Part shown: positions 6,608 through 15,650 of the stretch, piece after piece
Numbering within the stretch: the first letter of the stretch is position 1
Layout: each line of letters begins with the position of its first letter
Program-made: the position numbers and the translations under genes
Notes under the pieces: generated by a model
The model's database searches: none
What the model saw: the letters and a program-made list of their open reading frames with translations, nothing else
Told to the model about the DNA's origin: nothing
Source: Mycolicibacterium litorale
Lineage (GTDB): Bacteria > Actinomycetota > Actinomycetes > Mycobacteriales > Mycobacteriaceae
DNA length: 64,000 nucleotides
Assembly (NCBI RefSeq): GCF_014218295.1
Contig: NZ_AP023287.1
Location: 434,001 to 498,000 of the forward strand
Direction: 5' to 3'

Positions 6608-9478
6608 TCATCGGACTGGAACCGGGATCTCGCCGGGGGAATCGTCGGTTCCGGCGGCCCTCCGATTGACCACCGATCTGGGCAGTATGTTCTTCGGCCA
6701 CCAGAACCAGCGCCCCAGCAGCGCCGCAACCGTCGGGGTCATGAACGCGCGGATCACAAAGGTGTCGAACAACAGGCCTAGGCAGATCGCGGATCCGACC
6801 TGACCGATGGCGATCAGGTCGTTGGTGATCATCGAGCCCATGGTGATCGCGAAGACGAGCCCTGCCTGCGTGGCTACGCTCCCGGAACTGGCGACCCCCC
6901 GAATGATCGACGTTTTCAAGCCCGCCTGCAGCTCCTCCTTGAACCGCAACACCAGCAAGAGGTTGTAGTCCGAACCCACGGCCAACAAGATGATGACGGT
7001 GATCGGCAGCACGAACCAGTGCAGTTGCTGGCCGAGAATGTGCTGCCAGATGAGGACCGAGAGCCCGAACGACGAACCCAGCGAGATGGCGATCGTTCCA
7101 ACAATCACCGAGGCCGCGACGATGCTTCTCGTCATGACCAGCATGATGATCAAGATGAGGCTGAGCGCCGCGATCACGACGATCATCAGGTCGTACCTCA
7201 CGAACTCTTCGATGTCGTGGAAGGTAGCGGCGGTACCGCCGAGATAGATCTCAGATCCCTCCAGCGGCGTGTTCTTGATGGCTTCCTCGGCTGCCGTCAG
7301 CTCCGCCGGTGTCGTGGCGAGCGCCTTGGTTCCCGCCGGATCACCCTCATGCGTGATGATCATCTGCGCGGACCTGCCGTCCGGTGACACCAGCAGCTTG
7401 AGGCCCTTCTGGAAGTCCTCATTGTCGAAGGCCTCTGGTGGCAGGTAGAAGAAGTCGTCGTTCTTCGCGGCGTCGAAGGCCTGACCCATCACGGTCGCCG
7501 TGTCGGTCATACGGCTGATCTGATCGACCAATCCGTTGAAGCTGGTGTGCATGGTCAGCGTGGTCGATCGGATGCTCTTGGCGATCGCGATCATCGGTGG
7601 CAATTGGGCGACCAACTGGGGCACGAGCGCATCCATTTTCTCGAGATTGACCAGCATGGAATCCATGTTCTCGCTGAGCTGGTCGATCCCGTCGAGACCG
7701 TCGAACAGTGACCGCATGGAGAAGCAGATCGGGATATTGGCGCAGTGCGGTTCCCAGTACAGGTAATTGCGCAGAGGGCGCCAGAAATCATCGAAATTCG
7801 CCATGTGGTCGCGCATTTCGTCGGCTGTCGCTTCCAGGTCCTTCGCATCGCCGACCATGTCATGAGTGATGTCGGCCTGTTGTTGCATGAGGCCGTGCAT
7901 CCGCTCCATGATGGTGATCATCGCACCGAGCTCGTCGGTCATCTTGAGCATGTCGCTCATGCGGTCCTTCATGTACTGCAGGTTCTCGGTCATCGACACC
8001 GATTGCATGCTCACCTGGAAGGGAATCGAACTGTGATCGATCGGCGCCCCTAAGGGCCGGGTGATGCTCTGTACCTTGTTGATCCCCTCGACGCGCAGAA
8101 CGTTCCTCGCGATCCGCTCCAACACGAGCATGTTCGCAGGGGTGCGAAGGTCCCGGTCGGCCACGATCAGCAAGATGTCGGGGTCCAGCTTGGCCTTGGA
8201 GAAATGCCTGTCCGACGCCTGGTAACCCTGAATGGAGGGGAGGCCTTCCGGAATGTAATACCGGTCGTTGTAATTGACCGTGTACGACGGCAGTACTCCC
8301 AGACCGATGATCGAAACGATCATCGTCACGACGAGAATCGGCTTCGGCCAGCGCACAAGGGCGGAACCGATCCGTCGCCATCCCCGAATCTTGATCTTGC
8401 GCTTCGATTCGAGCAATCCGAAACGAGTGCCCGCCAGCAGCACCGCCGGCGTGAGCGTGAGCGCTGCGGCGACCACGACGACCATGGCCACCGCGGTAGG
8501 CAGGCCCACCGCTGCGAAGTACGGCAGCCGAGTGAACGCCAGACAGAAGGTCGCACCGGCGATCGTCAAACCTGAGCCCAGGACGACGTGCGAAACGCTG
8601 CGGAATGTCGTGTAATACGCCGCCAGGCGATCCAGGCCCGCCGACCGCGCCTCGTGGTATCGGCCGAGGAAGAAGATCGCATAGTCGGTGGCTGCCGCAA
8701 TGCCCAGCATGGTCAACAGATTCACCGCCAGGTTCGACAGTCCCATGACCTGGTAATGCCCGAGGATCGCAACCACTCCGCGCGCGGCACTCAGCTCGAT
8801 GAAAACCGTGATGGTGATGAGAAGCATCGTCGCAATGGAGCGGTAGATGATCAGCAGGATCAGGGCAATGATCGCGAACGTGATCAACGTCATCTTCAGC
8901 TGACTGTCGTCAGCGGCCGCATTCAAATCCATCGTGAGCGCGGCCGGACCGGTGACGTAAACCTTCAGCCCGGCCGGCGGATTACTGCGATCGACGATAT
9001 CGCGTACCGACAAGACGGATTTCTTGGCCGGCGTCGTGCCTTGGTCACCTACCAAGTTCAGCAGGACGTAAGCGGCCTTGCCATCCACACTCTGGGAACC
9101 GCCCGCGGTGACGCGATCGCCCCAGAAGTCTTGAACGTGGTCGACATGCTCTTGATCGGCCCTGAGCTGATCGGTCAAGCCACGGTAGTACTCTCGCGCC
9201 TCATTGCCGAGCACTGTGTCGCTTTCCAGCAGCACCATGACCATGCTGTCGTAGTCGAATTGATCGAACTCGGCACCCAGCTTCTTGATCGCCTGATAGG
9301 ACGGCGCGTCAGGGGATGACAGCGAGACCAAGTTCTCTTGCCCGACCTTTTCGAGCGACGGCACAACGACACTCACCGCCACCATCGCCGCCAGCCAGGC
9401 CACGATGATCAGACCGGGGACTCGTCGGATGGCGGTCGCGACGCGGGACGGCTTGGCGGCGGCGATGGATGTTCTCAT
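6608..9478 (-). CDS. MmpL-family RND transporter
   Basis: A 956-residue MmpL protein, an inner-membrane proton-driven exporter of lipids or siderophores. A first transmembrane helix near residue 30 is followed by a periplasmic porter domain and a block of helices around residues 190-370. A long helical, coiled-coil-like insert then spans roughly residues 490-640, with a cysteine pair (HCANIPIC), as in the MmpL4/MmpL5 group. A second porter domain and the C-terminal helix block complete it. It overlaps the upstream mmpS by 4 nt, so translation is coupled. Substrate unknown. A CsoR-type box precedes the operon, suggesting metal control. Confidence 0.9.
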   Translation of the reverse strand: MRTSIAAAKPSRVATAIRRVPGLIIVAWLAAMVAVSVVVPSLEKVGQENLVSLSSPDAPSYQAIKKLGAEFDQFDYDSMVMVLLESDTVLGNEAREYYRGLTDQLRADQEHVDHVQDFWGDRVTAGGSQSVDGKAAYVLLNLVGDQGTTPAKKSVLSVRDIVDRSNPPAGLKVYVTGPAALTMDLNAAADDSQLKMTLITFAIIALILLIIYRSIATMLLITITVFIELSAARGVVAILGHYQVMGLSNLAVNLLTMLGIAAATDYAIFFLGRYHEARSAGLDRLAAYYTTFRSVSHVVLGSGLTIAGATFCLAFTRLPYFAAVGLPTAVAMVVVVAAALTLTPAVLLAGTRFGLLESKRKIKIRGWRRIGSALVRWPKPILVVTMIVSIIGLGVLPSYTVNYNDRYYIPEGLPSIQGYQASDRHFSKAKLDPDILLIVADRDLRTPANMLVLERIARNVLRVEGINKVQSITRPLGAPIDHSSIPFQVSMQSVSMTENLQYMKDRMSDMLKMTDELGAMITIMERMHGLMQQQADITHDMVGDAKDLEATADEMRDHMANFDDFWRPLRNYLYWEPHCANIPICFSMRSLFDGLDGIDQLSENMDSMLVNLEKMDALVPQLVAQLPPMIAIAKSIRSTTLTMHTSFNGLVDQISRMTDTATVMGQAFDAAKNDDFFYLPPEAFDNEDFQKGLKLLVSPDGRSAQMIITHEGDPAGTKALATTPAELTAAEEAIKNTPLEGSEIYLGGTAATFHDIEEFVRYDLMIVVIAALSLILIIMLVMTRSIVAASVIVGTIAISLGSSFGLSVLIWQHILGQQLHWFVLPITVIILLAVGSDYNLLLVLRFKEELQAGLKTSIIRGVASSGSVATQAGLVFAITMGSMITNDLIAIGQVGSAICLGLLFDTFVIRAFMTPTVAALLGRWFWWPKNILPRSVVNRRAAGTDDSPGEIPVPVR

Positions 9479-9900
9479 GCGGACTTCACCAAGCAGAAGA
9501 CCTGGGCATTCTGGGCAGTCACCGACTGCTCGTCGAGTACCTCGCCGTTGACGGTGATGCGGCAGCCGAGCATCTCGCTGTCTCCCTGCGCGACCACGTT
9601 CGCGAAGACCGACATCAGTTTGGTGGAGATTCGATATGACCAGGGCAATGTCGCGAAGTTCGCTTGCTGCGGCTGCGAATGTTCGTCGAGGAAGTTCGCC
9701 TGGCCCGTTGTTCCTGCGGGACCGAAGACTTCATATATCACGTCTTTGGGAATGACGGGTTCGGACCCATCCCTGATGGCGCCCGTGCTGTGGTTCGTCG
9801 AGCCGGCCACCTCCTGTAGCCGAACCACCGCGAACGCAGCAACCGCACACACGATCACCACCACCGTCGGTATCCACACCCGCTGCACAACCCGAAACAT
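9475..9900 (-). CDS. MmpS-family accessory protein
   Basis: A 141-residue membrane-anchored protein with one N-terminal helix (VWIPTVVVIVCAVAAFAVV) and an extracytoplasmic beta domain of the MmpS type (VIYEVFGPAGT near residue 55, C-terminal cysteine pair). MmpS proteins are accessory subunits of the partner MmpL exporter, here encoded immediately downstream with a 4-nt overlap. I chose ATG 9900, behind AAGGGACGAGAG, over the in-frame GTG at 9915. The nearest regulatory element is the box at 10006-10020. Confidence 0.85.
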   Translation of the reverse strand: MFRVVQRVWIPTVVVIVCAVAAFAVVRLQEVAGSTNHSTGAIRDGSEPVIPKDVIYEVFGPAGTTGQANFLDEHSQPQQANFATLPWSYRISTKLMSVFANVVAQGDSEMLGCRITVNGEVLDEQSVTAQNAQVFCLVKSA

Positions 9901-10005
9901 CTCTCGTCCCTTCACCGTCAGCCATATCGGCGTGAAACAACCGCAGAATCGAGGCGCACCACCGCGTCAAGGTGTGTAACGCCTGCCGAGGAGCGTACAC
10001 CCATA

Positions 10006-10020
10006 TACCCATACCCGGTA
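10006..10020. promoter_or_regulatory. CsoR/RicR-type box A, upstream of mmpS-mmpL
   Basis: TACCC-N5-CGGTA, one mismatch to TACCC-N5-GGGTA. It overlaps a perfect palindrome (10008-10024, CCCATACC-C-GGTATGGG). It lies 106 bp upstream of the mmpS start codon. Confidence 0.6.
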
Positions 10021-10454
10021 TGGGCATCGGTAGGTCGGGTCGACCGTCGTCGCTCGAGCTCGAACCGCAATGGCATTGCCTCAGTTCCGATCCGGTGACT
10101 TGTCGTCGTGGTGGTGCGGCGCTCTGCCGACGTGCGTCCTTCGTGACTTTCTGGTGGCCACCTCCCGTGGCGCCGGATTGTGGCGGTCGAGTGGTCGACG
10201 ATGTTCGCCGATCCGGTTGCATCGCAACGTTTTCAATTCAGCGGGGTGTGGGTGGCCACGTGGTCCAGGTCGACTCGACGCCACGGCTGGGTCGTGGGTG
10301 AAGGCGCGACTTGCCACGTCAACGATCGCGTCGGCCGCGTTTGACCGCGTTCGGCGGTGCACGAATTCTTCGCGGCCGTAAGGCCGTTGGACGTGTGTCC
10401 TGACGGTAGAGAGGCGAACTCGTCCGTGGTGCAGCGGGGTAATATCGGCGCCTA

Positions 10455-10469
10455 TACCGGGTAGGGGTA
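10455..10469. promoter_or_regulatory. CsoR/RicR-type box B, upstream of the secreted protein gene at 10528
   Basis: TACCG-N5-GGGTA, one mismatch to TACCC-N5-GGGTA, with flanking bases extending the symmetry to TATACC...GGTATA (10453-10471). It lies 58 bp upstream of the GTG start. Confidence 0.65.
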
Positions 10470-10527
10470 TATGTCTGCGCATGGGGCGCCGTGATGCGAG
10501 GCGTTCTCACGTACGAAAGGCGACGTA

Positions 10528-10824
10528 GTGACCAAGCTCGGACCGAACGCTTCAATCGCCACGGTTTTGGCCGCTGTGTCGATCCTTACCGCCGCTCCGT
10601 CTGCGTCGGCGCCATCCGGCCCCCGGTCAGCCCAGGATGTCGTCGACTTCCTGCAGAAGAATGGCTATGAGGTGATCGTCGACAAGATCGGTACCCTGCC
10701 ACTCGATCAGTGTGATGTTGCCGCCGTCCGGCTAGGCCCCGCGATCGTTTCGATAGATGCAACGGGCAGTGATCGGGCGGAGATACTCAACGATACGAGC
10801 GCGTATGTCGTCGCGCGATGCTGA
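10528..10824 (+). CDS. Small secreted protein with a Cys pair, function unknown
   Basis: A 98-residue protein starting at GTG 10528 behind GAAAGG. It has a signal peptide of about 28 residues ending in PSASA, then a small domain with a conserved-looking SAQDVVDFLQKNGYEVIV segment and two cysteines (LDQC and the C-terminal residue) that could form a disulfide. It resembles a widespread family of small exported mycobacterial proteins of unknown role. A diverged copy is encoded at 15990-16325. A CsoR-type box 58 bp upstream suggests copper-dependent expression (inference). Confidence 0.75.
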   Translation: MTKLGPNASIATVLAAVSILTAAPSASAPSGPRSAQDVVDFLQKNGYEVIVDKIGTLPLDQCDVAAVRLGPAIVSIDATGSDRAEILNDTSAYVVARC

Positions 10825-11142
10825 CAGACTCGACATGGAGAGCCGTATCGGGCGCCGACGGCTGTCACGATTACGACATCGCGCAAGCTGCAATGACTGC
10901 GCAGCGACGTCCGCTCCCGCGCTGTACAGCCAGCCGCCACATTGTCGTTTCCTTGTGTACCGATCTCAACGAAGTCATCAGCGCCGTCTGAAGGCCGGGC
11001 GACAGAACGGACGCGAGCAAGCGCACGGAGTGCTCCGACGCACTGAACGCGTCAGTTCATCGCCTACCTTCGTGGGTCATGGCAAGGCCCTGATGTGCGC
11101 GGTTACTCGTGGTAGGGGCCGTCCGATCCGCGCACGACAGTC
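10825..11142. other. Intergenic stretch, nothing recognised
   Basis: These 318 bp lie between the 3' ends of the secreted-protein gene and the universal stress protein gene. I see no supported reading frame, no CsoR-type box and no strong terminator. The convergent orientation suggests termination signals must lie here, but none is convincing. Confidence 0.5.
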
Positions 11143-11628
11143 TTATTCCGTTGTGGTGCGGCGCGCGCGGGCGACTTGGGCGGACGGGATAACGAGGATG
11201 GGTCGGCTCGCGTGATGCAGAACGCTGGCGGAAGTACTGCCGAGGAGAGTGGCGCGGACTCCGCGGCGGCCCCGGGAGCCGATGACGATCAGCGACGCAT
11301 CCAACTCATCGGCGGCGTCCACGATGGCCTCGGAGGCCGTGCTCATCGTGGAGGAGACCCGGGGCTCGGCACGCAGACCGGCATCTCTGGCGTGCTTGGC
11401 TCCCTCCGTGGCGATCCGGGCGGCGGCGTCGTCAGTGGCCGCGTCGAATTGCTCCAACTCTTCGAGTGCGGGGTGACCGTCCAGATGCGCGGCGACGCTT
11501 TCCAAGGGTTGACGGGCGTAGAGGATGACGGCGTGGGCACCGGGCATCAGTCCGGCCGCGTGGTCGATGGCCGCGCGGGCATCCGGGGATCCGTCGTAGG
11601 CGATCAGTATCGGTGTGTCGGTGTTCAT
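11143..11628 (-). CDS. Universal stress protein (UspA fold)
   Basis: A 161-residue single-domain Usp. It opens with PILIAYDGSPDARAAIDHA (first strand and the conserved Asp) and ends with GSRGRRGVRATLLGSTSASVLHHA, the G-x2-G-x9-G-(S/T) signature of ATP-binding Usp proteins. ATG 11628 follows AGGGAG; the longer open frame to 11760 lacks such a site. It lies downstream of the MFS gene and a candidate small ORF on the same strand, so it may be the last gene of that transcript. Confidence 0.85.
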   Translation of the reverse strand: MNTDTPILIAYDGSPDARAAIDHAAGLMPGAHAVILYARQPLESVAAHLDGHPALEELEQFDAATDDAAARIATEGAKHARDAGLRAEPRVSSTMSTASEAIVDAADELDASLIVIGSRGRRGVRATLLGSTSASVLHHASRPILVIPSAQVARARRTTTE

Positions 11629-11672
11629 GGTGTACTCCCTGGTGGCGAGGTGGTTGTCGGGTGGCGGCTGTA

Positions 11673-11819
11673 TCAGCGGCAGGTTCCGGAAGAGCAAGAG
11701 CCCTGTGTCCGACGTTCGGTCAGGACTATGTCGACGGCGCATGCGGCCAGGCAACGCCACACGCGCCGAGCGGTCGTGGACCGACCAACGGCGACGAGAA
11801 GACGACGAACGGTGTCCAT
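11673..11819 (-). CDS. Candidate 48-residue Cys-containing small protein
   Basis: A short reading frame between the MFS and Usp genes on the same strand, with GAAAGGG about 6-8 nt before its ATG. The product is basic at the N-terminus and has four cysteines, two in a C-terminal CSSGTC motif that could bind metal. It sits about 100 nt downstream of the MFS stop and 44 nt upstream of the Usp start. No family is recognised; support is limited to the ribosome-binding site and position. Confidence 0.4.
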   Translation of the reverse strand: MDTVRRLLVAVGRSTTARRVWRCLAACAVDIVLTERRTQGSCSSGTCR

Positions 11820-11916
11820 GCGAGGACCCTTTCGATTAGTGGTGATCGACGTTGCGGGGTGGATTTTGGGTCGGTGGGCGGCAGGTGCGGTTGGCGTCAT
11901 GCCGCCCACCGGTCGG

Positions 11917-13368
11917 TCAGGTGGTCGTGTCCGATGTGGTGGTGCGACGCGGTGCCTCGGCGGTGGACGGATTGCGGCGCAAGGTGATCGCGGCGAGCAG
12001 TGCGCCAGCCAGGGCGATGACTGCCGCGCCCAGGAAGGCGGCGGAGAACCCGTCGGTCAGGGCCGCCACGTTGCCGAGCTGATCGGCGCCGTGAGCCGCC
12101 GCGACCGCGGTCATGGCGGCGAGGCCGAGGGCCGACCCAACTTGGTAGCTGGTGTTGACGATGCCCGAGGCCAGCCCGCCTTCCTCGGGTCGAGCGGAGG
12201 AGATCGCGGTGCCCAGGGAGGGGATGAACGCCAGCGACATTCCGAGCGCGGCGACCAGCGAGGCGGGCAGCACGTCCACGGCGTAGCTGCCGTTCGGGGT
12301 GATCAGCGACAGCCACCCCATCCCAGCGGCGAGAATGGCCAGCCCGGTGACGATGAGGACCTTCGGACCGAACCGGTTGATCAGGGCAGGGGCGAGCATG
12401 ATCATGCCGATCATGATCAGCATCGTCATCGGTACCAGCGCGGCGCCGGAGGGAAATGCGCTGTAGCCCAGGACCTGCTGTAGGTAGAGGTTGAGGAAGA
12501 ACCACATCGGAATCCAGGCGCCGCCGAGCAACATCTGGGCGAGGTTGGCCGCCGAGAGGTTGGGGGTACGCAGGATCGACAACCGCATCAGTGGCTCGCG
12601 GCGCGAGGCCTGGATGATGAAGAACACGCCCAGCATCGCGGCGCCGATACCCAACGCCATCCAGGTTCCGGCTGCATCCCAGCCGACCTGGGGGGCCCGC
12701 ACGACTCCGTAGACCACGGTGGCCAGGCCGCCGGTGACGGTCAGGGCGCCGAAGATGTCCACCGAGCCGCGGCCACCGGCACCACCGGCCGGCATCAGCG
12801 CCGGGGTGGCGGCCAGCGCGATCAGCGCGACGGGGATATTGATGAAGAAAACCCAGGGCCAGGAAAGGTACTGGGTGATCACGCCACCGAGGAAGACGCC
12901 GGCCGTACCCCCGGCGGGAGCAGCCGCGCCGTAGAGTGCCAGCGCCTTGGTCAGCTCCTTGGGCGACGTACCGAACAGCATCATCAACAGGGTGAGTGCC
13001 GCCGGTGCGATCAGGGCGGCGCCGACCCCCTGAACGGCGCGGCCGGTCAACTCGATGCCGACGGTGCCGGCCGCGCCGGCGACGGCGGAGCCGACCAGCA
13101 GAATGACCCAGCCGAAGCCGAACACGCGGCGGGCACCGAACAGGTCCGACAGGCGGCCGCCGAGCAGCAGCAGACCACCAAGGGCGATGACGTAAGCGTT
13201 GAAGACCCAGGACAAATTCTCCTGAGTGAGGCTGAGATCGGCCTGAATCTGGGGCAGAGCCACGCCGATGATCGAGGTGTCCATGATCACCATGAACTGA
13301 GCGGCGGCGATCAGACCAAGGGCCCACCAGCGGCGATTGCTCGGCGGTACCTGCGTTGTGGATGACAT
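11917..13368 (-). CDS. MFS drug/metabolite exporter, DHA2 (EmrB/QacA) type
   Basis: A 483-residue transporter with about 14 predicted membrane helices. The first helix carries QFMVIMDTSIIGVALPQI, the DHA2 family motif D1 region, and LLGGRLSDLFGARRVF is motif A; a motif C-like GPxxGG variant appears as GGTAGVFLGG. Such pumps export drugs or antiseptics by proton antiport. ATG 13368 is preceded by GGAG and matches the family N-terminus (RRWWALGLIAAAQF). Two CsoR-type boxes lie 120-170 bp upstream in the region shared with the divergent csoR-like gene, so metal control is plausible. Confidence 0.88.
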   Translation of the reverse strand: MSSTTQVPPSNRRWWALGLIAAAQFMVIMDTSIIGVALPQIQADLSLTQENLSWVFNAYVIALGGLLLLGGRLSDLFGARRVFGFGWVILLVGSAVAGAAGTVGIELTGRAVQGVGAALIAPAALTLLMMLFGTSPKELTKALALYGAAAPAGGTAGVFLGGVITQYLSWPWVFFINIPVALIALAATPALMPAGGAGGRGSVDIFGALTVTGGLATVVYGVVRAPQVGWDAAGTWMALGIGAAMLGVFFIIQASRREPLMRLSILRTPNLSAANLAQMLLGGAWIPMWFFLNLYLQQVLGYSAFPSGAALVPMTMLIMIGMIMLAPALINRFGPKVLIVTGLAILAAGMGWLSLITPNGSYAVDVLPASLVAALGMSLAFIPSLGTAISSARPEEGGLASGIVNTSYQVGSALGLAAMTAVAAAHGADQLGNVAALTDGFSAAFLGAAVIALAGALLAAITLRRNPSTAEAPRRTTTSDTTT

Positions 13369-13489
13369 GGTTACTCCGTACCGGTAGGAAACAGAACCGA
13401 TGAGTGCGCTGGTTCTGTCGCGTTTCGTCAAGGGCGCCAATAGATCAGGCGTCATCGACGGCCTTCTCTGGCGTCCGTTATATGTACCA

Positions 13490-13504
13490 TACCCCCGTAG
13501 GGTA
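13490..13504. promoter_or_regulatory. CsoR/RicR-type box C1 between MFS and the csoR-like gene
   Basis: A perfect TACCC-N5-GGGTA in the divergent region, 122 bp from the MFS start codon and 82 bp from the csoR-like start codon. Confidence 0.7.
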
Positions 13505-13521
13505 TACCGACGATTGCCGCA

Positions 13522-13536
13522 TACCGTAGGGGGGTA
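13522..13536. promoter_or_regulatory. CsoR/RicR-type box C2 between MFS and the csoR-like gene
   Basis: TACCG-N5-GGGTA, one mismatch, exactly 32 bp after the start of box C1 (about three helical turns). It lies 50 bp upstream of the csoR-like start codon. Confidence 0.65.
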
Positions 13537-13585
13537 TCGTGTTGTGGCGACCCCGTCGCCACCGGCCTCGGGCGAGAGGGAGTAG

Positions 13586-13792
13586 ATGCAAGCCCATGAG
13601 AACCACACGCCGCACGGCTACATACATCGCAAGGAGGACTACCTGCGCCGGCTACGGCGTATCGAGGGCCAGGCCCGCGGTCTGCAGCGGTTGGTCGAGG
13701 AAGAGGAGTACTGCATCGACATCCTCACTCAGGTCTCCGCGATGACCAAGGCGCTGCAGTCGGTCTCCCTTGGCCTCCTGGTCCGCTCTTGA
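13586..13792 (+). CDS. Internally deleted CsoR-family regulator
   Basis: A 68-residue protein that begins like a full CsoR (HGYIHRKEDYLRRLRRIEGQARGLQRLVEEEEYCIDILTQVSA) and runs to SLGLL, then ends at once with VRS. Full homologues, including the one at 15072-15362, continue with an HxxxC helix and about 30 more residues before ending in ...IARLVRS. The natural explanation is an in-frame deletion joining the middle to the last codons. The first copper-ligand cysteine (YCID) remains; the His and second Cys are gone. ATG 13586 has a GAGAGGGAG site. Copper sensing is probably lost; DNA binding is uncertain. Confidence 0.8.
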   Translation: MQAHENHTPHGYIHRKEDYLRRLRRIEGQARGLQRLVEEEEYCIDILTQVSAMTKALQSVSLGLLVRS

Positions 13793-13879
13793 GCGACTGG
13801 GCAAGGTCTGAAGCCATCCTGGCCGTCGCGGGGCCGGCTGACTTCACCGTGGGCGCTACTAACGGCTTAGGAAGCTGAC

Positions 13880-14959
13880 ATGTCGACATCACACCAGACC
13901 ACTTCGCCGCGCGACCCCGGCAGCGGCGACATCGACGCTGGCCGGGCCTTCGCCGGCAAGCCGCATCCGGGACTTGTCCTCGGCGCTCTGTTATTGCTTG
14001 CTGCCTTGTGGGGGAGCGCATTTCCGCTGATCAAAATCGCCGCACCAGCCTTCGGCCCGGTCGGGACCACCCACCTCCGGCTGGCCGTGGCCGCTGTCGT
14101 GCTCGCCCTGCTCGCCGCCGCTCGCCGCGACGTCTGGCGCGGGGTGCATCAGCGGTTCGGAGCACTGGTGCTGCTGGCCGCCCTCAACGTCGCGGTGCCT
14201 CTGACGCTGGTGGCCACCGCCATCGTCGGACTCAACGCCTCGATGGCAGCGATTCTCAACGCCACCACCCCGATGTTCACCATCCTGGTCGCAGCGGCCT
14301 GGCTCGGTCAGCGCATCACCTGGCGCAGGGTGCTCGGTGTCGCCGCCGGCGTCTTCGGCGTGGTCATCCTGCTCGGCGGCGCGCCATTGCCGCCAAGCAC
14401 CAGTACTGCCATTGCAGCCGGGGCATCCCTGGCCGCAGCACTCTCCTATGCCCTCGGCGGCACCTACGCCCGGCGCGCCTTCCCCGACACCGCACCGATG
14501 ACCTTGGCGCTGGGCCAGCAGTTGGCCGCTGTGGCCCTGCTGATTCCGGCGACTGTGGCCACCACCTGGGCGGCACCGCCCCAGGGGCCGATGTCCGCCA
14601 CCGCGATCGCAGCGGTCGCGGTGCTGGGGCTGGGCGCCACTGCGGGCGGCTACCTGCTCTACTTCTGGATCATCCGCCACGTCGGTCCCGTTGCCGCCTC
14701 CACGGTGACCTTCCTGGTTCCGATCGCCGGCGTCGGGCTCAGCGTGGGGTGGCTCGGCGAACCCCTCACCGCGGCACTGGTATTGGGACTGCTGATCATC
14801 GGCACCGGCGTCGGTCTCCTCACCTTCGACAAGCCACGCACCACCCGCACACCCGTTGACCCGCCAGCGGCACCGCGGCCGCCTCGACAATTCCGTCGTC
14901 CACCCGGAGGTGGTAGCACGCCGAAGGTCACCTCCCAATCCCCGGACGACCGTCGGTAG
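13880..14959 (+). CDS. EamA/DMT-family transporter
   Basis: A 359-residue membrane protein with ten predicted helices in two homologous EamA halves (first half from LLAALWGSAFPLIKIAAP, second from AGASLAAALSYALGGTYARRAF). A cytoplasmic Pro/Arg-rich tail of about 45 residues follows the last helix. The drug/metabolite transporter superfamily exports amino acids and other metabolites; the substrate here is unknown. AGGAAG precedes ATG 13880. It follows the deleted csoR gene by 87 bp on the same strand and may share its transcript. Confidence 0.85.
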   Translation: MSTSHQTTSPRDPGSGDIDAGRAFAGKPHPGLVLGALLLLAALWGSAFPLIKIAAPAFGPVGTTHLRLAVAAVVLALLAAARRDVWRGVHQRFGALVLLAALNVAVPLTLVATAIVGLNASMAAILNATTPMFTILVAAAWLGQRITWRRVLGVAAGVFGVVILLGGAPLPPSTSTAIAAGASLAAALSYALGGTYARRAFPDTAPMTLALGQQLAAVALLIPATVATTWAAPPQGPMSATAIAAVAVLGLGATAGGYLLYFWIIRHVGPVAASTVTFLVPIAGVGLSVGWLGEPLTAALVLGLLIIGTGVGLLTFDKPRTTRTPVDPPAAPRPPRQFRRPPGGGSTPKVTSQSPDDRR

Positions 14960-15071
14960 TGCCGCACATCCCACATCTGCTGCCGAAAGTCGGCTCTCGC
15001 CAGATCGACGAAGAAGCCCGCTCACGCACCCGCTGTGGCGCCCCAACGCGGGTGGGCCGATGCCGTAGCGA

Positions 15072-15362
15072 TCAGGAACGCACCAGTCGTGCGATCGCAG
15101 CGGAGGCCTCAGCCAGTTTCGCGCCGGCCTCGTCACCGCCCTCAGCGACCGCGCGGGTCACGCAGTGGTCGAGGTGCTCGTGGAGCAGGCTCAGCGCCAC
15201 CGAGCGCATGGCACTGTTGACCGCGCTGATCTGGGTCAGAATGTCGATGCAGTACTTGTCGTCGTCGATCATCTTGGCGATGCCGCGAACTTGGCCTTCG
15301 ATGCGGCGCAGCCGCTTGGCGTGATTGTCTTTCTGCGCCGAGTATCCGCGTGAGGTGGTCAA
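15072..15362 (-). CDS. CsoR/RicR-family copper-sensing repressor
   Basis: A 96-residue, full-length CsoR-family protein. It contains the family core KRLRRIEGQVRGIAKMIDDDKYCIDILTQISAV and the ligand helix SLLHEHLDHC. The copper triad Cys-His-Cys is therefore complete (C in YCID, H and C in HLDHC, equivalent to C36, H61 and C65 of M. tuberculosis CsoR). The start is TTG 15362, supported by GGGAGG 5 nt upstream. It is the best local candidate for the protein that binds the TACCC-N5-GGGTA boxes. No such box precedes its own start, so autoregulation is not evident. Confidence 0.88.
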   Translation of the reverse strand: MTTSRGYSAQKDNHAKRLRRIEGQVRGIAKMIDDDKYCIDILTQISAVNSAMRSVALSLLHEHLDHCVTRAVAEGGDEAGAKLAEASAAIARLVRS

Positions 15363-15650
15363 CTAGCCTCCCGATGTCTTCTCCACTGTGAGGCCTCGGC
15401 CGTAGCGGCCATAGTGGCCATTCCACGCGCCGAGGCGGTGGCCGAGTATCGACTGCCACTCACGCTGCCAGGAAACGCGCACGGCCGCAGGAGCGCAGAA
15501 GCGGCCAGGAACCACGAGGCCATGCTACCCACCCCGCCGGGGCACAAGGACCATCTGCGACGGCGGGTTGCTGTTGCCATGGCGCCGTGGACCATTGTGC
15601 TGAAACAATGGCATCGGTCGATTGCCCATCGATTCTGCGGCGCGTCACAG

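Larger units (their letters stand above)
9901..10527. other. Non-coding divergent control region of mmpS and the gene at 10528
   Basis: No reading frame in this 627-bp stretch has a credible start or resembles a protein. It separates two divergent units and holds one CsoR-type box near each end (10006-10020 and 10455-10469), so it probably contains two promoters. The remaining ~430 bp shows nothing I recognise. Confidence 0.6.
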
